64,000 bases of DNA from Acinetobacter higginsii (GTDB taxonomy: Bacteria; Pseudomonadota; Gammaproteobacteria; Pseudomonadales; Moraxellaceae), in the NCBI RefSeq assembly GCF_000369525.1, contig NZ_KB850072.1:1940625-2004624 (forward strand), given 5' to 3'. Positions 47,662 through 56,201 of this stretch are shown piece after piece (position 1 is the first letter of the stretch; each line of letters begins with the position of its first letter). A model generated the notes under the pieces. The model was not told the DNA's origin and did not search any database. It saw only the letters and a list, made by a program, of their open reading frames with translations. Made by a program: the position numbers and the translations under genes.

Positions 47662-48411
47662 TTAGAACTTGAAGCTCACACCCACTTTTGCAACTGGCAT
47701 CCACTCATATTTACTTTTGTTTTCAATATTGCGTTCTTCTTTCGCAATTTCATCATTCAAGCTAGCACCGCTACCATTAGTAGCTGTACCACCATTTACG
47801 TTTTGTAAAGTTGCTGTTGGATTACCAGTATAGTAAGCACCAACCTCACCAAACACACCAATGTTTTTATACACTTGCGGCGCAATACCAACACCTACAT
47901 ATGGTGCGATATCGTCTTTATAACGCATTTTACCTGCAATATGAACGTCAGAAGTTGCATTAAAATCAGTGTTGTTTACACTGAAGTTGCGACCTTGACC
48001 TACACGGCGATCAAGTGCGTAATCATTATCTAAGTAACCTACACCAGTAGCTACGTATAATGAGTTTGCAAACATATTTGCACTTGTACCCCAAGGACGA
48101 ATCTCAGCATTTAAATAAGCTGTTTTATTGTCCATATCTAGGTCATATTTAGAGCCATTTACTTTAAGATCATCAGACCAAGAAATGTCACCACCATTAT
48201 AACCAAGGCTTAAGCTCACGTATGGATTGACTCGATATGAAATTGCACCACCGTAGCCTGTAGTACCTACCTCAGCACGAACTGAAACCGGATCTAAGTA
48301 TGAAGGGAACGCATAAACTGATTCCTTCACCACTTGTTCATCTGCTGCAAATGCAGTACCTGCAATCGCTGTTAATGCACCTGCTGCTAACATAACACGC
48401 AAAGCTTTCAT
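47662..48411 (-). CDS. carO: CarO-type outer membrane channel protein
   Basis: CarO is an outer-membrane beta-barrel linked in A. baumannii to uptake of basic amino acids and carbapenems. The 249 residues have a signal peptide (cleaved after A-F-A). Stretches typical of CarO follow: V-R-A-E-V-G-T-T-G-Y-G-G-A, N-P-Y-V-S-L-S-L-G-Y-N-G-G-D-I-S-W, Y-L-N-A-E-I-R-P-W-G, F-G-E-V-G-A-Y-Y-T-G-N-P and the terminal Y-E-W-M-P-V-A-K-V-G-V-S-F-K-F ending in Phe. It is divergent from dapD. I rely on remembered CarO sequence; another 25-kDa family member is possible. Confidence 0.85.
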   Translation of the reverse strand: MKALRVMLAAGALTAIAGTAFAADEQVVKESVYAFPSYLDPVSVRAEVGTTGYGGAISYRVNPYVSLSLGYNGGDISWSDDLKVNGSKYDLDMDNKTAYLNAEIRPWGTSANMFANSLYVATGVGYLDNDYALDRRVGQGRNFSVNNTDFNATSDVHIAGKMRYKDDIAPYVGVGIAPQVYKNIGVFGEVGAYYTGNPTATLQNVNGGTATNGSGASLNDEIAKEERNIENKSKYEWMPVAKVGVSFKF

Positions 48412-48708
48412 TGAAGTCTCCTCAAAAAAACGCTTTTATTTAAATAAATGTATAATTGTTGCTTGTGGAATAAGCATAAAAGAATGATCGCTAACTTTTT
48501 ATACAGAAACTGATTACTTTTTGTTATTTTTTGATACAAATTCGAATGAATTATGTATTCCTAAATTATAGATAAAAAACAATGGTCTCCATTTTTATTA
48601 CAGTTTTGTTGCTTAAATTTAAAACAATATATTGTAACTACTTTTTTCAAAGATTCTTGCTGCAAATTAGTGTAAAATCTTCAAAATTTTTTTGGAAGAA
48701 CGAAGATC

Positions 48709-49530
48709 ATGTCTCAGCTTTCTACAATCATTGAGCAAGCATTTGAAGACCGTGCCAACTATAGCGCAACGGACTGCCCAACAGAAATCCGTCAAGCTGT
48801 AGAAGAAGCATTGACTGCTTTAGACAACGGTACACTTCGTGTAGCGGAAAAAATCGATGGTGAGTGGGTTGTTCACCAATGGTTAAAAAAAGCAGTTTTA
48901 CTGTCATTCAAACTCAATGACAACAAGCCAATTGAAGCTTGTGATCTTCGTTTCTATGACAAAGTAGATACTAAATACGCAGGTTGGACTGAAGAACAGT
49001 TCAAAGCTGCGGGTGTACGTGTTGTACCGCCTGCTGTAGCTCGTCGTGGTAGTTTCCAAGCGAAAAATGTGATTTTGATGCCTTCATATGTCAACATCGG
49101 TGCTTATGTAGACGAAGGTACGATGGTTGATACATGGGCTACTGTAGGTTCATGTGCGCAAATCGGTAAAAATGTTCACTTATCTGGTGGCGTTGGTATC
49201 GGTGGTGTTTTAGAACCATTACAAGCAAACCCAACCATTATTGAAGACAACTGCTTCATCGGTGCACGTTCTGAAATCGTTGAAGGCGTGATTGTTGAAG
49301 AAGGTTCTGTCATCTCAATGGGCGTTTTCATTGGTCAATCAACCAAGATCTTCGATCGTGAGACTGGTGAAGTTCATTATGGCCGCGTACCAGCAGGTTC
49401 TGTGGTTGTTGCGGGTAGCCTTCCATCTAAATGCGGTACTTACAGCCTTTACGCTGCAATCATCGTGAAAAAAGTAGATGCGAAAACTCGCGCTAAAACC
49501 AGCTTGAACGATTTATTACGCGAAGACTAA
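48709..49530 (+). CDS. dapD: Tetrahydrodipicolinate N-succinyltransferase
   Basis: DapD succinylates tetrahydrodipicolinate in the lysine/diaminopimelate pathway. The 273 residues match the family, with an N-terminal helical domain and the left-handed beta-helix of hexapeptide repeats ([23 protein letters not shown] to [12 protein letters not shown]). The catalytic acid and succinyl-CoA-binding end are present. It is a stand-alone gene with a strong terminator. Confidence 0.97.
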   Translation: MSQLSTIIEQAFEDRANYSATDCPTEIRQAVEEALTALDNGTLRVAEKIDGEWVVHQWLKKAVLLSFKLNDNKPIEACDLRFYDKVDTKYAGWTEEQFKAAGVRVVPPAVARRGSFQAKNVILMPSYVNIGAYVDEGTMVDTWATVGSCAQIGKNVHLSGGVGIGGVLEPLQANPTIIEDNCFIGARSEIVEGVIVEEGSVISMGVFIGQSTKIFDRETGEVHYGRVPAGSVVVAGSLPSKCGTYSLYAAIIVKKVDAKTRAKTSLNDLLRED

Positions 49531-49564
49531 TTTGTAATATTTATTGCGGAACTTGATCGTTCCC

Positions 49565-49606
49565 CATCTCTACGATCAGTCATGGTCGTAGAGATTTTGT
49601 TTTTTA
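49565..49606 (+). terminator. dapD terminator
   Basis: The stem ATCTCTACGA/TCGTAGAGAT has a loop of about ten bases (partly paired) and is followed by T-rich sequence. Confidence 0.85.
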
Positions 49607-49649
49607 TGTAGCATGCTGCTTGTGTAGCAACTGTTTGTGGTAACTGTTT

Positions 49650-50360
49650 ATGGCTTCCTTACGTTCTTCTGCAATTCCTGTCTCCGATCCTGCGGCGGGT
49701 TTACGCATCACGGAGATCTTTTACTCTTTGCAAGGCGAAGCGAATACCTTTGGTCTACCGACCGTTTTTATTCGTTTAACAGGTTGCCCTTTACGCTGTA
49801 GTTATTGTGATACGACCTACTCCTTTGAAGGTGGTGAGCGTTTATCGCTTGAACAAATTATCGAAACTGCAAGCCAACATAAAACACCCTATATTTGCGT
49901 CACAGGCGGCGAGCCACTTGCTCAGCCGAATTGCCTGATTTTATTACAGCGCCTATGTGACCTCGGTTTTGAAGTATCTCTAGAAACCAGTGGTGCCTTA
50001 GATGTGTCTAAAGTTGATCCACGTGTTTCCAAAGTACTGGATTTAAAAACACCGACCTCTAAAGAAGATCATCGGAACCTATACAGCAATCTTGACTATT
50101 TAACGCCACATGATCAGATTAAATTTGTGATCTGTAATCGTGCGGACTATGAGTGGTCGAAACAACAACTTGAACAATTCCAGTTGCAAGATAAAGTGAG
50201 TACAGTATGGTTCTCGCCAGCTTTTGCAGTTGAAAAAGGTGCTGTTGCCCTGCCTGCTTTGGCGCGTGACTTAGCCCAATGGATTTTAGAAGACCATCTC
50301 CCTGTTCGTTTCCAATTACAGTTGCATAAGCTGTTATGGAATGATGAATCTGGTCGTTAA
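49650..50360 (+). CDS. queE: 7-carboxy-7-deazaguanine synthase
   Basis: QueE is a radical-SAM enzyme that forms the deazapurine ring in queuosine synthesis. The 236 residues carry the modified cluster motif C-P-L-R-C-S-Y-C (CxxxCxxC), the F-Y-S-L-Q-G-E-A N-terminal motif, V-T-G-G-E-P-L and S-L-E-T-S-G-A. queC lies 65 bp downstream, and the pair acts in successive steps of the same pathway. Confidence 0.96.
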   Translation: MASLRSSAIPVSDPAAGLRITEIFYSLQGEANTFGLPTVFIRLTGCPLRCSYCDTTYSFEGGERLSLEQIIETASQHKTPYICVTGGEPLAQPNCLILLQRLCDLGFEVSLETSGALDVSKVDPRVSKVLDLKTPTSKEDHRNLYSNLDYLTPHDQIKFVICNRADYEWSKQQLEQFQLQDKVSTVWFSPAFAVEKGAVALPALARDLAQWILEDHLPVRFQLQLHKLLWNDESGR

Positions 50361-50425
50361 AATACTCACCATATCCGTTCTGCAAAATAGATCGGCTTTT
50401 CTCAAATTTATTTTTAGGTTGAATC

Positions 50426-51106
50426 ATGGAAAATAATATGCGTTCTCGTGCCATCGTATTATTGTCTGGCGGCTTAGACTCAACAACGTGTCTTGCTTGG
50501 GCACAGGCAAATTATGAATGTATCGCCCTAAGCTTTATGTATGGTCAACGTTCGACGACTGAACTTGATGCAGCAAAAGCACTTGCACAACGTGCAGGCG
50601 TAGAACACCGTGTCATTAATATTGATTTGGGCAATTTAGGCGGCTCTGCGCTTACAGATCATAACATTGAAGTCCCAGAACAATTACAAGAAGGCATTCC
50701 TGTAACTTATGTTCCAGCACGTAACACTATTTTCTTATCTTATGCACTTGCTGCAGCCGAGGTTTTTGACGCTGCTGCCATCGTTATTGGGATCAATGCT
50801 GTTGATTATTCAGGATATCCTGACTGTCGCCCTGAATTTATTGATGCTTTTGCCAATTTGGCTCGTCTGGCGACAAAAGCTGGCGTGGAAGGAAAACCCC
50901 TTAAAATTGAAACACCTTTGTTACATTTATCCAAAGCGAATATTATACGCTTAGGCATCGAACATGGCGTAGACTATAGTCAAACGGTATCCTGCTATCA
51001 GGCAGATGCTCAAGGACGTGCATGTGGCAAATGCGACAGCTGTCGTTTACGTCAACAAGGTTTTATCGAAGCAGGTATTGCGGATCCAACGCGTTACGCT
51101 GAATAA
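50426..51106 (+). CDS. queC: 7-cyano-7-deazaguanine (preQ0) synthase
   Basis: QueC converts 7-carboxy-7-deazaguanine to preQ0 with ATP and ammonia. The 226 residues have the PP-loop S-G-G-L-D-S-T-T and the zinc-binding cysteines in S-C-Y-Q-A-D...C-G-K-C-D-S-C near the C-terminus. A second ATG at 50438 is an alternative start. It follows queE on the same strand, consistent with a queEC unit. Confidence 0.96.
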   Translation: MENNMRSRAIVLLSGGLDSTTCLAWAQANYECIALSFMYGQRSTTELDAAKALAQRAGVEHRVINIDLGNLGGSALTDHNIEVPEQLQEGIPVTYVPARNTIFLSYALAAAEVFDAAAIVIGINAVDYSGYPDCRPEFIDAFANLARLATKAGVEGKPLKIETPLLHLSKANIIRLGIEHGVDYSQTVSCYQADAQGRACGKCDSCRLRQQGFIEAGIADPTRYAE

Positions 51107-51136
51107 CCGATATAGGGTAAAAATTAGGTACATTAT

Positions 51137-51562
51137 ATGAAGTTTTCTAAATCAAATCTTATTCTTTCTACAATGATGTCAGCTGCAGCATTATTTGCAA
51201 CGGCAACTCACGCAGCTGATAATCCATTACAAACTGCGTATAAAAGTACCAATGTAAAAGCAGCGTTGGTCAATGTATGTAAAGACCAAACTGCGAAAGG
51301 CGGCAAATTAACAGCAGCAGAAGTAACTAAATTCTGTGGTTGTCAAATTGACGCGCAAGGTAAAGTAACTGAAGCACAAAAATGGGAAATCCAAAGCGCA
51401 ATCAATGCGAAGAAAAGCCCAAGTACTTTAGGTTTTGTACAACAGCAAAATAAAGATTTACAAGCTTGCTTAGGTGCACCGCTTGTGAGCAAGTTAGAAA
51501 AGCTCACTGAAGAAGCAATGAAAGCTGCTCAGCAACAGCAGCAACAAGCGCCGAAAAAATAA
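51137..51562 (+). CDS. Secreted protein of unknown function
   Basis: This 141-residue protein has a signal peptide (cleavage probably after A-T-H-A, about residue 26). The mature part is mostly helical. It has four cysteines (N-V-C-K-D, K-F-C-G-C-Q, Q-A-C-L-G) and an extended Gln-rich tail ending Q-A-P-K-K. It resembles small periplasmic proteins with disulfides, but no named family is recognised. It lies 30 bp after queC and has its own terminator, overlapping an early frame of the next gene. Confidence 0.72.
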   Translation: MKFSKSNLILSTMMSAAALFATATHAADNPLQTAYKSTNVKAALVNVCKDQTAKGGKLTAAEVTKFCGCQIDAQGKVTEAQKWEIQSAINAKKSPSTLGFVQQQNKDLQACLGAPLVSKLEKLTEEAMKAAQQQQQQAPKK

Positions 51563-51579
51563 GCTTATCTTGCTCAGAA

Positions 51580-51610
51580 CAAAGCCTGCATTTATGCAGG
51601 CTTTTTTTAT
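51580..51610 (+). terminator. Terminator after the secreted protein gene
   Basis: The stem AAAGCCTGCAT/ATGCAGGCTTT is followed by a T-run. Confidence 0.9.
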
Positions 51611-51656
51611 CGAGTTTGTTAAAATCTCATTTATTTTGAATCAATTGAATAAGATC

Positions 51657-52343
51657 ATGCAGGATCAATGGAAAAGCAATGCCGAACGACGAAAATCAAT
51701 CGTCTCTTTTAGTGGTGGCAAAGACAGTTCTCTCGCCCTATATCACGCCATGCAAACAGGCACAGTGATCGGGTTAATTATGATGTTAGAAGAACAAGGA
51801 CAACGCTCCCGTTCACATGCAATGCCACTCGAAATTATCCGTGCACAAGCAGAGGCCATTGGTTTGCCAGTGTATATGGCATCTTCCAGTTGGGCTGATT
51901 ATGAAAGTAAATTTATTGCCCTACTCGATCAAGCCAAACAACACGGTGCCGAAGTACTAGTGACCGGTGATCTAGATATGCCTCAACATGGCTGTTGGCA
52001 TGATCGTGTTACCCAACAAGTGGGATTAAAATTGGGTATGCCACTGTGGTTACGCCCACATAAAGAAGTGGTAGAAGAGTTTATCAATCTGGGATTTAAA
52101 AGTGTCATTGTAACGGTCAATCTTAAACTCGGTATGAAAGTGGAAGATCTAGGTAAAATTTTAACCCTAGACTATATTCAGAAATTAGAAAGTCGTGGCA
52201 TTGACCCATGTGGTGAAGGTGGTGAATTCCACACCACCGTGATTGATGGACCAATTTTTAACAAAGCTATTCCTGTACGTCGTGGCGATATTGTTTATCA
52301 TGAGGAATATGCTTTTTTACCCCTTAAGCTTGAACAAAATTAA
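51657..52343 (+). CDS. Dph6-related adenine nucleotide hydrolase/ATP-pyrophosphatase
   Basis: The ATG at 51657 gives 228 residues; a longer frame would run through the previous terminator. The PP-loop is V-S-F-S-G-G-K-D-S-S-L-A-L-Y-H, and the C-terminus has C-G-E-G-G-E-F-H-T, both typical of the diphthine-ammonia-ligase-like family. Bacteria lack diphthamide, so the substrate is unknown; amidation or adenylation of some small molecule is likely. Followed 19 bp later by bcp, it may be co-transcribed with it. Confidence 0.85.
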   Translation: MQDQWKSNAERRKSIVSFSGGKDSSLALYHAMQTGTVIGLIMMLEEQGQRSRSHAMPLEIIRAQAEAIGLPVYMASSSWADYESKFIALLDQAKQHGAEVLVTGDLDMPQHGCWHDRVTQQVGLKLGMPLWLRPHKEVVEEFINLGFKSVIVTVNLKLGMKVEDLGKILTLDYIQKLESRGIDPCGEGGEFHTTVIDGPIFNKAIPVRRGDIVYHEEYAFLPLKLEQN

Positions 52344-52362
52344 TTTTATCGAAGGATAAACA

Positions 52363-52824
52363 ATGTCTGAGAATATTCAATTACCGAATCACACTTTCCC
52401 CACCACACAAGGTGAAATCAATTTGGCTGAGACTAGCAGTGAATGGTTGGTACTCTATTTCTATCCTAAAGACTCAACCCCTGGTTGTACTACTCAGGCG
52501 GTAGGTTTTTCTTGCTTAAAAGATCAATTTGATGCATTAAACTGCCAAATTATTGGTGTATCACGCGATTCGGTTAAAGCACATCAGAACTTCACTGAAA
52601 AACAAGCACTGACAATTGATCTAATCAGTGACAAAGAAGAAGTCCTGTGCAAGCATTTCGATGTGATCAAAGAAAAAAATATGTATGGCAAACAAGTGAT
52701 GGGCATTGAACGCTCAACGTTTATTTTCCATAACCAGAAATTGGTCAAAAGCTATCGTAAGGTCAAGGCTGCTGGACATGCAGAACAAGTGCTTGAAGAC
52801 TTAAAAGTATTACAAACCGCATAA
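52363..52824 (+). CDS. bcp: Thioredoxin-dependent peroxiredoxin Bcp
   Basis: Bcp reduces hydrogen peroxide and organic peroxides with thioredoxin. The 153 residues contain the peroxidatic Cys42 in S-T-P-G-C-T-T-Q. E. coli Bcp has the second cysteine five positions later (Cys45/Cys50); here that position is Val47, and a cysteine appears at residue 51 (F-S-C). Two more cysteines lie downstream. The gene has a good AAGGA ribosome-binding site. It is preceded by the Dph6-like gene and ends in a strong terminator. Confidence 0.94.
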   Translation: MSENIQLPNHTFPTTQGEINLAETSSEWLVLYFYPKDSTPGCTTQAVGFSCLKDQFDALNCQIIGVSRDSVKAHQNFTEKQALTIDLISDKEEVLCKHFDVIKEKNMYGKQVMGIERSTFIFHNQKLVKSYRKVKAAGHAEQVLEDLKVLQTA

Positions 52825-52839
52825 TCATGTTAAGTAACA

Positions 52840-52869
52840 AAAAAGCGAGTTAAAGACTCGCTTTTTTTA
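52840..52869 (+). terminator. bcp terminator
   Basis: The stem AAAAGCGAGT/ACTCGCTTTT is followed by Ts. Confidence 0.9.
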
Positions 52870-52945
52870 TTCAAGCAAATTGCCCTCAGCTTTGCGATTG
52901 ACGTATGATAAATAGATTAAAAGAATTAAATTAAAGACATTTAAA

Positions 52946-53515
52946 ATGACTCACCCCAATGCTTTTTTGCCCCTATCCTTGTTATTTTTTCTAGCGGCAT
53001 GTAACTCCAATGCACCGACGACTTCTCAAGATTCTGCCTCCTTAGTCGCACAAATTCAAAAACCAGCGATCGAAATACGCTGCCAAGACCTACAAAACCC
53101 GGCTTATCAACAAGTGCTTCTTGATGCAATTAATGAAATTCGGCAACATCCACGTCAATGTGGTGGACAGCATTTTCCCGCAGTTGCACCACTTAGATGG
53201 AACAATCACTTATATCAAAGTGCCTTGGCACATGCCGAAGATATGGCGCAGTACAGTGTGCTTGGACATGTCAGTAGCACAGGTCAAGATTTTAGAACCC
53301 GTCTAAAACAAACACAATTTAAAGGTCGAGGCGGTGGTGAAAACGTAGCACGTGGACAAAAAAATTTAAATGATGTGATGGCTACATGGCTTGCCAGTCC
53401 AGTGCATTGTCATAATTTAATGCATCCAAAATTTACAGATTATGCGCTAGCCTGTACAGTCGACGCATCAGCCAAGCAAAAGAGTTATTGGACTCAACAG
53501 TTTGGTGTTCGCTAA
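52946..53515 (+). CDS. CAP-domain lipoprotein
   Basis: This 189-residue protein has a lipoprotein leader ending in F-L-A-A-C (Cys19). The CAP (SCP/PR1) domain includes L-R-W-N-N-H-L-Y-Q-S-A-L-A-H-A-E-D-M-A, G-H-V-S-S-T-G, G-E-N-V-A-R-G and W-L-A-S-P-V-H-C-H-N-L-M-H-P, close to the bacterial domain's conserved histidines and glutamates. The family's activity in bacteria is poorly known. It is probably an outer-membrane lipoprotein. The glyoxalase-like gene starts 12 bp after it. Confidence 0.85.
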   Translation: MTHPNAFLPLSLLFFLAACNSNAPTTSQDSASLVAQIQKPAIEIRCQDLQNPAYQQVLLDAINEIRQHPRQCGGQHFPAVAPLRWNNHLYQSALAHAEDMAQYSVLGHVSSTGQDFRTRLKQTQFKGRGGGENVARGQKNLNDVMATWLASPVHCHNLMHPKFTDYALACTVDASAKQKSYWTQQFGVR

Positions 53516-53526
53516 GAGGAATAAGC

Positions 53527-53889
53527 ATGCAATCTGGATCAATTACCCCGATTTTTCGTATTTTTGATATTGAACTTGCGCAAGCATTTTATCTTGAGTA
53601 TTTGGGCTTCCAATTGGACTGGCAACATACTTTTGGGGATAACTTCCCTGTTTATCTACAGATTTCCAAAGATGATTGTATCATTCATTTATCTGAGCAT
53701 TTCGGTGATGCCAGCCCGCATAGTGCGATTCGCATTTATTGGGAAAATCTCAGTTTACTTCATGCAGAATTGGATGCAAAAGACTATAAATTTGCAAAGC
53801 CTCAAGTAGAGAAAACCGATTGGGAAACATTGGAGCTGAGTATTACCGATCCATTTTCAAATCGAATTATCTTTTGGGAAGATGCTTAA
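53527..53889 (+). CDS. Glyoxalase/bleomycin-resistance-like protein
   Basis: The ATG at 53527 has the ribosome-binding site AGAGGAATAAGC and gives 120 residues; the longer frame overlaps the CAP gene. The vicinal-oxygen-chelate fold is indicated by I-F-D-I-E-L-A-Q-A-F-Y-L-E-Y-L-G-F and D-P-F-S-N-R-I-I-F-W-E at the end. The second half contains I-H-L-S-E-H-F-G-D. Such proteins either bind and sequester small molecules or act as metal-dependent enzymes; the substrate is unknown. Confidence 0.83.
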   Translation: MQSGSITPIFRIFDIELAQAFYLEYLGFQLDWQHTFGDNFPVYLQISKDDCIIHLSEHFGDASPHSAIRIYWENLSLLHAELDAKDYKFAKPQVEKTDWETLELSITDPFSNRIIFWEDA

Positions 53890-53937
53890 GCAATATAAAC
53901 TCAAGCAGCTTTCCGTTTAGACTTAAAGGATTTATAG

Positions 53938-54312
53938 CTATAGAATTTCATATTGAAAAACTTTGCTTATAATTTTCCATTGTTGATGTTCATATATCAA
54001 TGTTAATGCGTCATAAAAGTATTTTGGCTGAATTGCACATTCAACATGCACAATTGCCAATCGCTCATGAATCAGGTTGATGGAAACCACTTTATCTTGT
54101 CTTAGCGCATTTTGAGAAGCGGGTGAAATACGCTTCTCCACAATAGAAAAATAGCTTGCCATCTCCAGTTTTAACAAAGGATGATCCGTTGCATTGATAT
54201 AAATGGCATCAGGGTGAAATACTTGTTGCAAACGGTTCACATCACAAAAATATAAAGCATCAAAATATTGATGCAGTTGCGAATGGATCGCTGAAATTAC
54301 ATCGTTAACCAT
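53938..54312 (-). CDS. NTF2-like protein (lumazine-binding type)
   Basis: This 124-residue protein matches the SnoaL/NTF2-like fold: an N-terminal helix pair (Q-L-H-Q-Y-F-D-A-L-Y-F-C-D-V-N-R-L-Q-Q-V-F-H-P-D-A) followed by curved strands (V-H-V-E-C-A-I, A-L-T-L-I-Y-E-H-Q-Q-W-K-I-I-S-K). No catalytic residue is diagnostic. It starts 2 bp after the tautomerase gene stop, so the two are co-transcribed and may act on the same compound. Confidence 0.8.
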   Translation of the reverse strand: MVNDVISAIHSQLHQYFDALYFCDVNRLQQVFHPDAIYINATDHPLLKLEMASYFSIVEKRISPASQNALRQDKVVSINLIHERLAIVHVECAIQPKYFYDALTLIYEHQQWKIISKVFQYEIL

Positions 54313-54314
54313 AA

Positions 54315-54542
54315 TTACCCCGTCGCCTCATCATTATGGACGAGTTGCTTTCGTCGCAGCATTGATACTGTCTCTCCCGCCACTCCCCAATTATCTGTAT
54401 TCACCTCATCAATCACCACAAATGTGGTTGCAGGGTCCTTATCCAGTACCCGAACTACAAGCTCTGTCGCCTCCTTAATCAATTGCTGCTTTTGCTGTAC
54501 TGAAACATTCTCTTTGGTAATTTGAATCAAAATATAAGGCAT
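54315..54542 (-). CDS. 4-oxalocrotonate tautomerase-family protein
   Basis: This 75-residue enzyme has the catalytic Pro right after the initiator Met (M-P-Y-I-L-I-Q-I-T). Typical tautomerases use this Pro1 as a base, so activity is likely. It lies between the GST gene and an NTF2-like gene, all on the minus strand. The substrate is unknown, but many such neighbours occur in small detoxification or catabolic modules. Confidence 0.88.
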   Translation of the reverse strand: MPYILIQITKENVSVQQKQQLIKEATELVVRVLDKDPATTFVVIDEVNTDNWGVAGETVSMLRRKQLVHNDEATG

Positions 54543-54582
54543 GATTTTTCTCTTCTAGAATAATTTTATTGAGATCAATACG

Positions 54583-55185
54583 CTAAGCGGCTTCGACTGC
54601 AATCGCATTTTTGACGGTCTCACGATTGGCAACTCGCTGCATAAATTTGGTCAAATGTATGCAATCTGTTAGATCCAATTCAATGAATGCTGCCCAGCGT
54701 GTCACCACAAACAGATAAATATCCGCAATCGTAAAATCCGGTCCAGTTAAGTAATGCTGCTCAGCTAATTGCTGATCTATCCATCTATAATGCTTATTTA
54801 ATATTGAGCTAAATACTGCTTTACGCTGATCAGCATAGCTGTCATGAAAAAAAGGCGTATATGCCTTATGAATTTCTGAGGCAATAAAATTCATCCACGC
54901 CAGTACCTGATAACGTTGAGGTGTATTGATTTCTGGTAATAGATCTTTTCGCCCAGCCTGATCCACTAAAAACTGGCTAATCACACTGCCTTCAGATAAA
55001 AATGATTCATCATTCAACTGGAGTAAAGGAACTTGCCCTTTGGAATTAAGCTGATAAAAATCGTCGCCTAATACCGTCAAATGCTGCTGTAAATCGACTT
55101 TGATCAATTCAAATGGAATTCCAAGCTCTCTTAAAACAATATGCGGGGCTAAAGAACAAGCGTTTGGTGAATAAAATAGTTTCAT
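54583..55185 (-). CDS. Glutathione S-transferase, beta-class-like
   Basis: This 200-residue protein has the N-terminal thioredoxin-like domain with the bacterial beta-class Cys10 (S-P-N-A-C-S-L-A-P-H-I), the G-Q-V-P-L-L glutathione-binding loop with cis-Pro, and the helical domain. The E-G-S-V-I-S-Q-F-L-V stretch also contacts glutathione. Divergent from the LysR gene 97 bp away, it is probably that regulator's target. With the tautomerase and NTF2-like genes it may form a detoxification module. Confidence 0.88.
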   Translation of the reverse strand: MKLFYSPNACSLAPHIVLRELGIPFELIKVDLQQHLTVLGDDFYQLNSKGQVPLLQLNDESFLSEGSVISQFLVDQAGRKDLLPEINTPQRYQVLAWMNFIASEIHKAYTPFFHDSYADQRKAVFSSILNKHYRWIDQQLAEQHYLTGPDFTIADIYLFVVTRWAAFIELDLTDCIHLTKFMQRVANRETVKNAIAVEAA

Positions 55186-55282
55186 ACAATCACTCCATCA
55201 CAAGGGATGAAGCTATCTTATTATTTACATTTATGTGCTTAAATAGCATACAACTCAAATCATTTTTTACATGGTGTAATGA

Positions 55283-56200
55283 ATGTCACAGCAACTTAGA
55301 CGAATGATGTTTAGCAGCGTCGAACTGTTTTGTTTAGTTGCTGAATACGAAAGCTTTTCTAAAGCGGCGCTACATGCAGGTGTTAGTCCAGCGGCTGTGA
55401 GTCGTTCAATCGCACGCCTTGAAAAGCATTTAACCCTTCCATTGTTTATCCGAACGACACGCCAAGTCCGTTTAACCCCACAAGGAAAAATCTATTTTGA
55501 TGAATGTAAACAAGCATTAAATCAAATTCTTGAGGCAGAACAACAATTAAAGAATCAAAATCAGCAACCGACAGGTCTCATCAGACTCAGTGTTCCCACA
55601 CCTTATGGGCATTATCGAATATTGCCTTTACTGGCAAAATTCTCACAACAATATCCAAAAATTGAAATTGATGTACAACTCACCAATAAAAATGTGGACT
55701 TTATAGCAGAAGGGTATGATTTAGCGATTCGTGGCCGGCAATTCGCTGATTCGAATCTGATTGCACGTCAACTTGAACAAGCTGAGTTGATCGTAGTTGC
55801 ATCACCAGAATATCTAAAGCAATTTGGTACCCCTCAATACCTTGAGGATTTACAGCATCATCAATGTATTCAGTTTGTATTACCTAGCACAGGCAAAAAT
55901 GTTCCTTGGCTATTCAATCTAAATCGCCAAATTGTAGAATATGTAACGACTGCAAAAATACGTTGTTTGGATGATATCTTAGGCACGGTTACCCTGGCCA
56001 AGCATGGTGCAGGTTTATTACAGACCTATCGTTTTATTGTTGAAAAGGAAATCGAAAATCATACGCTTGTTGAAGTATTAACTGAATTTTCTGGTGCATC
56101 CCGCCCTTTTTCTTTGGTTTATCCATCTAAAAAACACGAATCTTTTCATCTCCGTGTTTTGATTGATTTCCTGATCAACGAGTTAAAAAACGTCAATTAA
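55283..56200 (+). CDS. LysR-type transcriptional regulator
   Basis: The 305 residues show the LysR winged helix at the N-terminus (F-S-K-A-A-L-H-A-G-V-S-P-A-A-V-S-R-S-I-A-R-L-E) and a substrate-binding effector domain. The C-terminal part resembles the CrgA/DsdC-like group with G-Y-D-L-A-I-R-G-R. It is divergent from the GST gene and likely controls it through the 97-bp intergenic region, where autoregulation is also expected. The ligand is unknown. Confidence 0.9.
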   Translation: MSQQLRRMMFSSVELFCLVAEYESFSKAALHAGVSPAAVSRSIARLEKHLTLPLFIRTTRQVRLTPQGKIYFDECKQALNQILEAEQQLKNQNQQPTGLIRLSVPTPYGHYRILPLLAKFSQQYPKIEIDVQLTNKNVDFIAEGYDLAIRGRQFADSNLIARQLEQAELIVVASPEYLKQFGTPQYLEDLQHHQCIQFVLPSTGKNVPWLFNLNRQIVEYVTTAKIRCLDDILGTVTLAKHGAGLLQTYRFIVEKEIENHTLVEVLTEFSGASRPFSLVYPSKKHESFHLRVLIDFLINELKNVN

Positions 56201-56201
56201 A

